From NCBI GenBank assembly GCA_001552895.1, contig KQ959635.1:1-60824 (forward strand): a DNA stretch of 60,824 bases, written 5' to 3'. The DNA comes from Tissierellia bacterium KA00581. Lineage in GTDB: Bacteria; Bacillota; Clostridia; Tissierellales; Peptoniphilaceae. The notes beneath the pieces are model-generated. The model worked only from the letters and a program-made list of their open reading frames with translations. It was not told the origin of the DNA and made no database searches. The position numbers and the translations under genes are program-made. Of this stretch, positions 17,821 to 25,131 are shown in pieces (positions within the stretch are counted from its first letter, which is position 1; each line of letters begins with the position of its first letter).

Positions 17821-18337
17821 AAATACCACCATCCTCAGATTTTAATAAATTTTCAATAATTTTAAATAATTTGTCGTACTCATCATCAATAATACCGATA
17901 GAATTAAATATATTCTTGCTCCATAGCCATTCGCAGTTATATAACAACTTTATGTGTATTAACCATACAAGATAAAAATTGATAGTAAATTTAGTAAATA
18001 TAGCATTCAGAAATAAACTATTCAATATAAACAAATGCTTTTCGTCAATTTCATAAATGTTAAAATAAATACATATAGCTATATTAACCAGAATCACTGA
18101 TAAATCTTTATCTTTGATTTCTAAAAGTTTATAATTAAAACAATCATTTTCTATATCTTTAGAAACAAAATCTATACAAACTTTATCTAAATGTCCTAAT
18201 TCCTGCAATACACAAGCTATTATTATATCTATATATTCAAATCCATTACTCATGTTATTAATCAATTTCTTATTAATTTTTTCATAATCACAAACTTTTA
18301 ATAAACTTTTATATTCTATAACTTTTTTATTAATCAC
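17813..18337 (-). CDS. Unknown helical protein of the ABC cassette (174 aa)
   Basis: I do not recognise this 174-residue protein. It is rich in Ile, Leu, Phe, Tyr, Asn and Lys and appears wholly alpha-helical, with two strongly hydrophobic stretches (about 78-90 and 105-135) that may be buried or membrane-associated. There is no signal peptide and no obvious catalytic motif. It starts at a GTG overlapping the end of the 278-residue gene by 8 bp (GAGGT about 11 nt upstream), and its stop overlaps the ABC gene by 8 bp. Such tight coupling suggests a function with the transporter: accessory, maturation or immunity. Confidence 0.7.
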   Translation of the reverse strand: MINKKVIEYKSLLKVCDYEKINKKLINNMSNGFEYIDIIIACVLQELGHLDKVCIDFVSKDIENDCFNYKLLEIKDKDLSVILVNIAICIYFNIYEIDEKHLFILNSLFLNAIFTKFTINFYLVWLIHIKLLYNCEWLWSKNIFNSIGIIDDEYDKLFKIIENLLKSEDGGIYV

Positions 18338-19157
18338 AACAAATTTTTACCTCGTTATTACAAAATTTTGATAGCATATTTATTACTAGAATCGGATGAT
18401 ATAAATCATAACTAATCTCTTTTGAAATTTTAGCTGAATATATATAATCTATAAAATGTTTTAAATACTTCAATGAAATATCTAACAAATCACGATGTTT
18501 TTCAATATCTAATCTCAATATAAAAAAGCATAATAACAATTCTCCGATTAAATCATAATTTTCTGAATTTATAGAATATCCCAATAATGATATTAAATAA
18601 TTTTCGAAAAAATTTTTTTGGTCTATATTTTTTGAAAAGTATCTTCCTAGGTGTGAAAAATAGAAAATGGAATGAGTAAATAAGTACATATCTACTAATG
18701 TGGGGATGTTATAAAATATAGATTTAAAAAAATTTGTATTAATAAAATAATCTAAAATACTATCATTATATTTATTTTGTAAAATATTATCGTAACACAT
18801 TAATTCCATGACACCAACTTCTGGAAATATACTCTTGATATCATCTAAGTCAAAATATTTATATTTTTTTATTAAGTTTTTATTTTCTGATAAATGGTTG
18901 ATATATATTAACATTAAATAAGTTGATTGAATATATTCAATTTTTTCAAATAATCTATTTTTTAAGAAAAACTTAGTAAAATCAATAATTTTGAAATTTA
19001 AAATTTCAAAATTATTGACAAAAAAATTATGGAAAATTAATTCAGAGTTAGCTTTTATATATAAATCAATATTGTTATCAAAAGAAAATACAGATGAATG
19101 AATAGATATCCATTCATCTGTTATCTTTTCAAAATATTTAAATAGTGTTTGCAACAT
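18330..19157 (-). CDS. Unknown protein of the ABC cassette (about 275 aa)
   Basis: No family could be assigned with confidence. The protein is helical, Phe/Tyr/Ile/Asn-rich, and has a central segment YLFTHSIFYFSHLGRYF that faintly recalls the TH-x2-FY-x-TD-x-G pattern I remember from DUF6895-type proteins; a profile search is needed. It ends with KICCD, two adjacent cysteines. Start is uncertain: ATG at 19157 (chosen) or TTG at 19166, both inside the end of the 71-residue gene and without a Shine-Dalgarno site. It is therefore probably made by coupling. Likely a maturation or immunity component of the cassette. Confidence 0.65.
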   Translation of the reverse strand: MLQTLFKYFEKITDEWISIHSSVFSFDNNIDLYIKANSELIFHNFFVNNFEILNFKIIDFTKFFLKNRLFEKIEYIQSTYLMLIYINHLSENKNLIKKYKYFDLDDIKSIFPEVGVMELMCYDNILQNKYNDSILDYFINTNFFKSIFYNIPTLVDMYLFTHSIFYFSHLGRYFSKNIDQKNFFENYLISLLGYSINSENYDLIGELLLCFFILRLDIEKHRDLLDISLKYLKHFIDYIYSAKISKEISYDLYHPILVINMLSKFCNNEVKICCD

Positions 19158-19353
19158 CTTTATCAAAATCTAATTTAATGGAAGGAATTGCAACTTTATT
19201 TGTTTTGCCTGGTTTGTAAATTTGAATAAATACCCACCTATCAGCTTTAATTTCTCCTTTATTACCGATTATGGATTTTGATAAAACGTATTCACTGCTT
19301 AATGTAGTAGAAATTTCTAATACACCTTCTTTTCTGTCAAAATTAAATTTCAT
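19138..19353 (-). CDS. 71-aa small protein, candidate peptide product of the cassette
   Basis: The ATG at 19353 has the best ribosome site in the operon (AAGGAGG, 6 nt spacing); an upstream in-frame ATG near 19428 has none. The product (71 residues, no cysteine, no tryptophan-rich tail, one Trp at about 43) starts KFNFDRKEGVLEIS and ends KLDFDKDVANTI. It looks beta-rich and mildly basic, without a double-glycine site or signal peptide. First gene after the promoter, strongest translation, and linkage to an exporter make it a candidate secreted peptide or precursor. It could instead be a small structural partner of the other proteins. Confidence 0.6.
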   Translation of the reverse strand: MKFNFDRKEGVLEISTTLSSEYVLSKSIIGNKGEIKADRWVFIQIYKPGKTNKVAIPSIKLDFDKDVANTI

Positions 19354-19416
19354 AAAAAACCTCCTTTGATTTTTAAACATATAACTTTGTTGCATCTTGA
19401 CATTAACTTCAAATTT

Positions 19417-19445
19417 ATTATAGCACATAAAAAAGTTTTTTTCAA
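19417..19445 (-). promoter_or_regulatory. Promoter of the four-gene ABC cassette
   Basis: On the minus strand TTGAAA (19445-19440), 17-bp spacer, TATAAT (19422-19417). It lies about 65 nt before the 71-residue gene. It is the only good promoter seen for the four overlapping genes. Confidence 0.8.
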
Positions 19446-19497
19446 CCGTTTTTATAAAATTTTATAAAAATATTTAAACCTAAATTGCAAGAATAAA

Positions 19498-20454
19498 TTA
19501 GCCACATAAAAATAATTCTCTAGGTGTTTTGTAATTGAATATTTTTTTAGGATAATCATTAATCCAATTTTCGATAAATGCTACTCTTTGATGAGTAGTA
19601 TTTATTGTTCCTTTAGGTAAAAATCTTCTTATTAGTCTGTTATGATTTTCATTAGTTCCTCTTTCATAACTTGAATACGGATGAGCATAATAGATATTTT
19701 CATAGTCAAATACCTCATAAAGTCTTGCAAATTCTAATCCATTATCTGCTGTTATACTTTTTATTTTATATTTTTTAAGGATTTCTTCTAATGCTTTATT
19801 TACTGATTTTGCTGTCTTATCAGGTATTAATTTTATTATTTCAAATCTACTTTTTCTATCAGTTAGTGTTAGTAAACAATTACCTTTTTCTTTTCTTAAA
19901 ATAACTGTATCTATTTCAAAATGTCCTATTTCTAATCTATTATTTATACTTTCTGGTCTTTCTTCTATAGATTTTCCTAATACAATACCTCTTTTTCCTT
20001 TATATATATTCTTTGATTTTTTCTTCCTAGGATAATTTAAAATACGTACTTTTAATCCAAAAAATCCTTTATTTATCCAGTAATATATTGTAGATGTTGA
20101 TACCTTTTTATCTATTTTTGTTTTTGAAATCATTTCTGGTGAATGTTTTTTCTTTAAAAAATGTAAAACTTTATCTTTAATCTCAAAAGGTACTTTTAAT
20201 TTTCTGCCACATCTTTTTTTATTTTTATCATAAATCAACTGTGCAAAATCGGCTTTATATACACTTTTTAACTTACCATTGGACGTTTTTTGAATTACAG
20301 TTCCTCTTTTAATCTCATTATTTATTGTTTAAGGACTTTTACCTAAAAGTCTTGCTATTTCTATATTACTTTTTCTTTCCTTATTCCATTTTTCTATTAA
20401 TTTTCTTAACTCTATTGTTAAGTGCTTATGTTTTATGTTACAATTATTATACAT
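19498..20454 (-). pseudogene. IS30-family transposase with one nonsense codon
   Basis: From an ATG at 20454 the frame gives an N-terminal helix-turn-helix region (RSNIEIARLLGKSP-like; here RKSNIEIARLLGKSP). It then meets TAA at codon 42 (20331-20329), where the family normally has Gln (CAA), a single C-to-T change. The remaining 276 codons are open, with the DDE triad at Asp182 (EIDTV), Asp237 (TADNG) and Glu269 (GTNENHN). The stop codon lies inside the left inverted repeat. Without read-through or restart it is probably inactive. A restart at an ATG near 20238 would lack the DNA-binding domain. Confidence 0.88.
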
Positions 20455-20523
20455 CTCATTGAGGCTTTTTTCTTAGTTTTTTTGTTCAATTACTATTATA
20501 CCTCTTTGAGATGTTTTTTTCTA
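20452..20523 (-). promoter_or_regulatory. IS30 promoter nested in an inverted repeat that covers the start codon
   Basis: On the minus strand a weak -35 TAGAAA (20523-20518), 17-bp spacer and TATAAT (20500-20495) form a promoter. The spacer carries CATCTCAAAGAGG (20513-20501), which pairs with CCTCAATGAGATG (20464-20452) over 11 of 13 bases. The second arm ends in the transposase start codon. Transcripts from the internal promoter lack the first arm; transcripts entering from outside contain both. Confidence 0.6.
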
Positions 20524-20600
20524 TTCTTACTGGCTAACTTAATTTTACAATATGGGATGTATATTTTTTAAATTAAAAAATTATGTTATAATAATAATAA

Positions 20601-20626
20601 AGCGTTGATATTTCAACGCTTTTTGT
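20601..20626. terminator. Terminator at the left prophage boundary
   Basis: AGCGTTGA (20601-20608) pairs with TCAACGCT (20613-20620), flanked by an A-rich left side and T-run right side. It lies 29 nt beyond the integrase stop and could act on both strands, ending integrase mRNA and stopping rightward transcription into the prophage. The nearby 20552-20648 segment is where attL is expected, but no core can be defined without the right end. Confidence 0.7.
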
Positions 20627-20648
20627 ATTTTTGTTACTTTTGTGTTAT

Positions 20649-21641
20649 TTATTTTAAAAGATTGATTGTATCTCTAAGCTCATCAAGTGTCTTGTGAGTA
20701 TATACTCTATTACCTACATCTTTACTTTTATGACCCATTAGTAAGTCGATACATTTTTGATTTGCTCCTGCACTATCTAATTTACTTCTAAATGTATGTC
20801 TTGTTTCGTGCACTGTATGATGAGGGAATATTTTTTTAAAGTTAGCGCAAAAGGTAACTTTTTTATAATTGTTTATTAAATATTTATTATCTTCGTTGTA
20901 AAATTCTTGTACTATATCAAAGATATAATTGTGAATTGGTATTATTCTGTTTTTTCCGTTTTCTGTTTTTATTCCACCCTTTATAGTTCTTTCTTCAAGA
21001 TTGATATTTTTGTTTTCTATTTTAAAAAGTTCACTTCCTCTCATTCCTGTATAGAGTAACAATAAAATTACTTTGTATGTTAAATTTTGCCTATTATTTT
21101 TAACTTTTTCTATTTCTTCATCTGTTAATATCGTTCGAGTTGTTTCAGGTGTTTTATCAGTAGTTAATAAAGATGAATAACTAACTTGTATTATTTCAGT
21201 TTCTAAAGCTAATTTGTCAAGATGATTAAATAAGTTTTTTATTTGTGATTGAGTTGAATAACTTAAATTACTGTTATCTATTATATCTTGTATATCATAA
21301 GACTTTATTTCACGATATACCTTATCATAAAGTGGTTTAACGTGATTGTTATATGCTGATATTAAGCATTTTTGATTACAAATACCTAATTTATTTAATT
21401 TCTTTTCGTAAAACAACTCCCATAACTCTTTTAAAGTAGTTGTTGACTTGTCTAGGTCGTAAGGATTTTTATTATATTCAGCAAGGGCAATATTTGCCTC
21501 TTGTTTTGTTCTATAATAGCCGATTGGCTTTACAATTTGTTTTCCTTCATCACTCCAACCGACTGTAATTTTAGCCATATATGGATTACGTCTTTTTCCT
21601 GATAGCTTTACAACACTACCATATCCGTTAGGGTTTCGCAT
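20649..21641 (-). CDS. int: Prophage tyrosine-recombinase integrase
   Basis: This 330-residue integrase catalyses prophage integration and excision. The N-terminus (about 1-60) has the AP2-like arm-binding pattern (GYGSVVKLSGKRRNPYMAKITVGWSDEGK and so on). A SAM-like core-binding domain lies at about 68-160. The catalytic domain has Arg201 (TGMRGSEL), Lys225, His278 and Arg281 (HETRHTF), His304 (MGHKS) and nucleophile Tyr314, so all key residues are present. Length is normal for Gram-positive siphophages. It is the leftmost prophage gene and reads outward on the minus strand, as usual next to attL. Confidence 0.97.
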   Translation of the reverse strand: MRNPNGYGSVVKLSGKRRNPYMAKITVGWSDEGKQIVKPIGYYRTKQEANIALAEYNKNPYDLDKSTTTLKELWELFYEKKLNKLGICNQKCLISAYNNHVKPLYDKVYREIKSYDIQDIIDNSNLSYSTQSQIKNLFNHLDKLALETEIIQVSYSSLLTTDKTPETTRTILTDEEIEKVKNNRQNLTYKVILLLLYTGMRGSELFKIENKNINLEERTIKGGIKTENGKNRIIPIHNYIFDIVQEFYNEDNKYLINNYKKVTFCANFKKIFPHHTVHETRHTFRSKLDSAGANQKCIDLLMGHKSKDVGNRVYTHKTLDELRDTINLLK

Positions 21642-21758
21642 AAAAAAATAGCACTTCCTTTCTTGTCTTTTTTAAAGAAAAATGCTATAATAATCTTGTC
21701 TAGGGATAATATAGCATATTATCTTAAATTAGCTCTCTTATGAGGGCTTTTTTGTTGT

Positions 21759-22760
21759 TTATTTAAAGATTTCTTTACCTTTATCGTTTATATATTTTGA
21801 ATTTTTATAACCGAAAACGTCTAATTCTTCTTTCATATCAAAGTTACTATCAACTGTAACTTTTGAAATAGCATAAGGTGTTGCTATGTGGTAAAATTCG
21901 TCATCAACTTGCAATATTATATAATTAATTTTTTCTGTTTTGTTTTTGTCTAACATTTTATTAAGATAATCTGAAATATCTTTTGATGTAAATTTATCAA
22001 AAGTTAATTTTGAAGTTATTACATAAGCAAAACTGCCTATTCTTTTTGTTTTAAATCCGTTCATAATCGGTCTTATTTGAGTTACTTTTTCTAAAACTTT
22101 GTATAAGTCTTTTTCATCTTGTTGTTTTTTCGTTTCTTGTTTCTCTTGTGTTTCTTTGTTACTTTCGCCTGTTTGTACATTTTTTTTCCACTTATTTACT
22201 AATTCGTTAATTTTATTAAGTTCTGAACTAAACAATTCAAATTCTGAATTTTTAAAGTATCTATTTTCGGATAAGCATTTAGACATAACGTTATCAATTT
22301 TTTTAAAATGCTCTTCAAGTAGAATTTTATCGGCTTTTTTTAAGTTGTCTAATTCATCAACACTTCTATTCTGATTATGTTGAGAATTAGGAGAGTACAT
22401 GTATTCAAAATATTCATATATTTTAGATTTTAACTCTTGAAATTGTTTAATATCTTCTCTTATATTTCCAGTTCGTATAGAGTCATTCTCGTTGTTGTCC
22501 TTTGTTTCTTTAATTTCTTGTTGTTGTACTTGCTTTGTGTTTAATTTTTCTGATTTTTGTGTTTCTTCAATATAAAAATACAATTTTGCTCCAGCTAAAA
22601 GCAAACAAATCATTGATATGCTGAATAGTGTTTTTTTGCTTTTTTTAAAATCTTCTATACTATTCACTTTATTTTTTGCAATATATACAATAAGAAATAT
22701 AACTGCTATTACAATAAATATTATTGAGTTATAAAGATTGTTCATAGCATCTTCTTTCAT
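21759..22760 (-). CDS. Membrane-anchored coiled-coil protein in the lysogeny module
   Basis: 333 residues from an ATG after AGGAGG; an earlier in-frame start at 22805 lacks a site. Two hydrophobic spans near the N-terminus (about 9-28 and 43-60) are followed by a charged, Gln/Lys/Glu-rich coiled region (about 65-220) and a small alpha/beta C-terminal domain (about 220-333). I do not recognise a family. Its place between integrase and the ImmA/CI pair, expressed in the lysogen, is a common site for superinfection exclusion or lysogenic conversion genes; that role is inference. Confidence 0.7.
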   Translation of the reverse strand: MKEDAMNNLYNSIIFIVIAVIFLIVYIAKNKVNSIEDFKKSKKTLFSISMICLLLAGAKLYFYIEETQKSEKLNTKQVQQQEIKETKDNNENDSIRTGNIREDIKQFQELKSKIYEYFEYMYSPNSQHNQNRSVDELDNLKKADKILLEEHFKKIDNVMSKCLSENRYFKNSEFELFSSELNKINELVNKWKKNVQTGESNKETQEKQETKKQQDEKDLYKVLEKVTQIRPIMNGFKTKRIGSFAYVITSKLTFDKFTSKDISDYLNKMLDKNKTEKINYIILQVDDEFYHIATPYAISKVTVDSNFDMKEELDVFGYKNSKYINDKGKEIFK

Positions 22761-22791
22761 AAAATTTCCTCCTAAAAAATAAATTTTTATA

Positions 22792-23370
22792 TTAATAACA
22801 TTCAAAAGTATTAGCTTTTATACCTAACAACTCTTGAAATTTTAATATACTATTTTCATAAGATATATCTTCTATACATTCCATACCTTTTAGGTCTATA
22901 AATGAATGTTTAAGTGTTAATTCTGCCATTTGTTTACTAACTTTTAGTAAATTAGATATACAAGTAGCATTTTTAGGTAAATATCTTATTATTTGTGGTG
23001 GGCAAAGTAAAAGTCTTGCAAACATATTAGCCTCTCTCTCCACTTCGTTATCTAGTCCACTATTAGCTATAAGGTTGTATCCGTCTAGGCTATGATGACC
23101 TAAAAGAATATGTCCCATTTCGTGGGCTATGGTAAATCTTTGACGACTTTCTAACATATTTTCATTTAAAAAGATTATATAATTATCTTTGTTTTCTACA
23201 ACAAAGCCGTCTGTTGATATTTGAAAAAGTGCTTTATTATCTCTTTTATTATAATATTTTATTTTCCAATCATACATTTTACATATAGAGTATAAGTCTA
23301 GTGGATATTTAAAGAGGTTATTTTCACTTATAAAATCTTTTGTAATACTATAAACTTTTTCTTTATTCAT
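22792..23370 (-). CDS. immA: ImmA/IrrE-family metallopeptidase
   Basis: A 192-residue zinc protease of the ImmA/IrrE type. The motif HEMGH (His83, Glu84, His87) is followed by the EREANMFARLLL helix (Glu111/Glu113) that supplies a third ligand. In ICEBs1 and related phages such proteins cleave the CI-like repressor during the SOS response and trigger induction. Its position directly downstream of the CI-like gene, in one operon on the minus strand, supports the same role. The N-terminal residues resemble the usual short DNA-binding-free form. Confidence 0.93.
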   Translation of the reverse strand: MNKEKVYSITKDFISENNLFKYPLDLYSICKMYDWKIKYYNKRDNKALFQISTDGFVVENKDNYIIFLNENMLESRQRFTIAHEMGHILLGHHSLDGYNLIANSGLDNEVEREANMFARLLLCPPQIIRYLPKNATCISNLLKVSKQMAELTLKHSFIDLKGMECIEDISYENSILKFQELLGIKANTFECY

Positions 23371-23387
23371 TTTTATAAAATTATCCT

Positions 23388-23729
23388 TTATTTTTCTTCT
23401 TTACCATAAGGGTTGTCATCTTCTTCTTCAATCATAACTTCTATCATTTTTAAGATAGTATTTTTATTCTTTTCATCTAACTTTTCAAAATTTCTTGCTA
23501 AAATCTTGAATTTTGGCGTAAATTCTTCTTCGTTATTTCCCATTAAATAATCAACTGTTGTTTCTAAAACTTCTGCTAATTTATCTAATGCTTGTTGTTT
23601 TGGGAAATATCTACCTTTAAGGTAAGAACTTAAAGCTCCTTTTGTTATACCTGTTTTTTCACAAATTTCAGTTTGACTTAGTTTTGATTCTTTAAATTTT
23701 TTTAATAATCTTTGAGTTCTTATATCCAT
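23388..23729 (-). CDS. CI-like XRE-family repressor
   Basis: 113 residues. The N-terminal helix-turn-helix (about 13-62, LSQTEICEKTGITKGALSSYLKGRYFPKQQALDKLAEVLETTVDYLMG in pieces) is followed by a short acidic tail, without a LexA/S24 peptidase domain. Lacking self-cleavage, it would depend on the adjacent ImmA for removal. It is transcribed leftward from the promoter at 23755-23783 and probably binds the palindromic operators nearby to keep the lytic promoter off. Confidence 0.92.
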   Translation of the reverse strand: MDIRTQRLLKKFKESKLSQTEICEKTGITKGALSSYLKGRYFPKQQALDKLAEVLETTVDYLMGNNEEEFTPKFKILARNFEKLDEKNKNTILKMIEVMIEEEDDNPYGKEEK

Positions 23730-23754
23730 ATTGTAATCACCCCTTGTTATTCAT

Positions 23755-23783
23755 ATTATATCAATTATTTTTTGTGTTGTAAA
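23755..23783 (-). promoter_or_regulatory. Promoter of the CI repressor operon
   Basis: On the minus strand TTTACA (23783-23778), 17-bp spacer, TATAAT (23760-23755). It lies 25 nt before the repressor start. Confidence 0.8.
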
Positions 23784-23792
23784 TAGTTTTTT

Positions 23793-23805
23793 GTAGTTTT
23801 CTAAA
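23793..23805. promoter_or_regulatory. Candidate operator 1 (GTAGTTTTCTAAA)
   Basis: This near-palindrome shares the TTTAG/CTAAA half-sites of the two exact copies at 23863 and 24115, and lies just upstream of the repressor -35. Confidence 0.55.
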
Positions 23806-23834
23806 AATTTTTTTTATTTTTCTAAAAAAAACTA

Positions 23835-23863
23835 TTGACTTTTTAAAAAATGAGTGTTATAAT
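23835..23863 (+). promoter_or_regulatory. Rightward early (lytic) promoter
   Basis: TTGACT (23835-23840), 17-bp spacer, TATAAT (23858-23863). It drives cro and the early genes. Its -10 abuts operator 2. Confidence 0.85.
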
Positions 23864-23876
23864 TTAGAAAACTAAA
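23863..23876. promoter_or_regulatory. Operator 2, TTTAGAAAACTAAA
   Basis: A perfect-half-site palindrome (TTTAG, four bases, CTAAA) overlapping the last base of the early promoter's -10. An identical 14-mer is found at 24115. Repressor or Cro bound here would block the rightward promoter. Confidence 0.7.
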
Positions 23877-23897
23877 CAATAAAGTGAGGTGATTAAA

Positions 23898-24119
23898 ATG
23901 TCAATTATTTATGATTACAGTAAATTGTTGGGCAAAATAAAAGAAAAATATAGCACGCAAAAAAACTTTGCTGACGCTCTAGGTATTGGAAATACCTCTT
24001 TAAATCAAAGATTAAATAACAAACTTGAATGGACACAAGATGAAATGAAAAAAACTATGATTTTATTTGATGAGCCTTTAAGCAAAGTTAATGAATATTT
24101 TTTTACTAAAAAAGTTTAG
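23898..24119 (+). CDS. Cro-like small DNA-binding protein
   Basis: 73 residues from an ATG at 23898 with GAGGTG 6 nt upstream; the GTG at 23889 overlaps that site and is unlikely. The helix-turn-helix reads QKNFADALGIGNTSLNQRLNNKLEWTQDEM, as in XRE-type Cro/C2 proteins. It is the first gene rightward from the divergent control region. Its stop codon lies inside operator 3. Confidence 0.82.
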   Translation: MSIIYDYSKLLGKIKEKYSTQKNFADALGIGNTSLNQRLNNKLEWTQDEMKKTMILFDEPLSKVNEYFFTKKV

Positions 24120-24128
24120 AAAACTAAA
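24115..24128. promoter_or_regulatory. Operator 3, overlapping the cro stop codon
   Basis: An exact copy of TTTAGAAAACTAAA, 252 bp from operator 2, lying across the end of cro and the leader of the antirepressor. It may allow looping or act as a roadblock. Confidence 0.65.
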
Positions 24129-24145
24129 CAGAGAGGAGATAATGA

Positions 24146-24898
24146 ATGAACGATTTACAAATTTTTAGAAATGACAATTTTGGAGAGGTAAGGACTTTGA
24201 TAGTAAATGATGAGCCTTATTTTATAGCGGTTGATGTTTGTAATATTTTAGATTTAAAAAACACAACTCAAGCAATTCAAAAATTAGATGAAGATGAACG
24301 CACTATGTTAAACATAGGTCGTCAAGGAGAAGCAAATTGTGTAAATGAATATGGATTATACAGTTTAATCTTAGCAAGTAGAAAGCCACAAGCAAAACAA
24401 TTTAAAAGGTGGATAACTCATGAGGTAATACCAACTATTAGAAAACACGGAGCATATATGACAGGTGAAACTTTAGAGCAAGCCTTAACAAGCCCAGACT
24501 TTTTGATTAAGTTAGCCACAAAATTAAAGGAAGAACAAGAAAAGAACTTGAATTTACAAGCTATCAATTCAAGATTAGAGGTTGAAAATGAGATAATGCA
24601 ACCTAAAGCAGAATATTTTGATGAGTTAGTCGCAAGAAATTTATTAACTAATTTTAGAGATACGGCAAAAATGTTCCAAATAAAACAAAATGAATTTATT
24701 AAGTTTTTACTAGATAAAAAGTACATTTATAGAGATAACAAAGGCAAGTTATTACCTTATGCTAGTAAAAATACAGGACTTTTTGAAATAAAAGAAACTT
24801 TAAACTTTAAGACAGATTTTAAAACAACTCAAACACTGATAACTCCGTTAGGACGTGAACATTTTAGAGTTTTAGTAGCTGGTTTAAAAAATAATTAA
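24146..24898 (+). CDS. Phage antirepressor (BRO-N plus ANT/KilA-C domains)
   Basis: 250 residues. The N-terminal BRO-N domain (about 1-105) shows FGEVRTLIVNDEPYFIAVDVC, then LDEDERTMLNI, VNEYGLYSLILASRKPQAKQFKRWITHEVIPTIRKHGAYM in pieces. The C-terminal part (about 150-250) is the ANT/KilA-C type with FRDTAKMFQIKQNEFIKFLLDKKYIYRD. Such proteins counter the repressor in Gram-positive phages. The second of two close ATGs (24146) is used, following GAGAGGAGAT. It is the second early gene. Confidence 0.93.
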   Translation: MNDLQIFRNDNFGEVRTLIVNDEPYFIAVDVCNILDLKNTTQAIQKLDEDERTMLNIGRQGEANCVNEYGLYSLILASRKPQAKQFKRWITHEVIPTIRKHGAYMTGETLEQALTSPDFLIKLATKLKEEQEKNLNLQAINSRLEVENEIMQPKAEYFDELVARNLLTNFRDTAKMFQIKQNEFIKFLLDKKYIYRDNKGKLLPYASKNTGLFEIKETLNFKTDFKTTQTLITPLGREHFRVLVAGLKNN

Positions 24899-24915
24899 TA
24901 ATGAGGAGAAAAAAT

Positions 24916-25113
24916 ATGTATTATGTAAAATCAAAAATTAAGGATTTAGAAATTAATATTGAAATCGAGGACAATGTATATACAAAATGCAATGAATGTG
25001 GTCGAGAAATAAGTATAGACTTATTTGAACATTTTGATAGTGGTTGTGATTTATGTTCTACCGTTTGTTTTTGTTCAGAATGTTCTAAGAAAATGAAAAA
25101 ACTTAATAAATAA
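24916..25113 (+). CDS. Small four-to-seven-cysteine zinc-ribbon-like phage protein
   Basis: 65 residues from the ATG at 24916; the ATG at 24901 overlaps the GAGGAG site. It contains CNECG, CDLC, CFCSEC, a paired Cys pattern that suggests one or two zinc sites. No family recognised. It lies between the antirepressor and the DUF3560 protein in the early operon. Confidence 0.65.
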   Translation: MYYVKSKIKDLEINIEIEDNVYTKCNECGREISIDLFEHFDSGCDLCSTVCFCSECSKKMKKLNK

Positions 25114-25131
25114 AGAAAAGAGGATTTTGAA

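Larger units (their letters stand above)
19484..20551 (-). mobile_element. IS30-family insertion sequence
   Basis: About 1.07 kb bounded by 21-bp imperfect inverted repeats: ATTGCAAGAATAAATTAGCC starting at 19484 and ATTGTAAAATTAAGTTAGCC reading inward from 20551 on the other strand, 17 of 21 positions alike. It holds one transposase frame on the minus strand. No target-site duplication could be confirmed. It lies between the ABC cassette promoter and the prophage integrase. Confidence 0.85.

Noticed and set aside
20552-20648. Attempt to name an attL core
   Set aside because: The right end of the prophage is outside the window, so no direct repeat can be matched.
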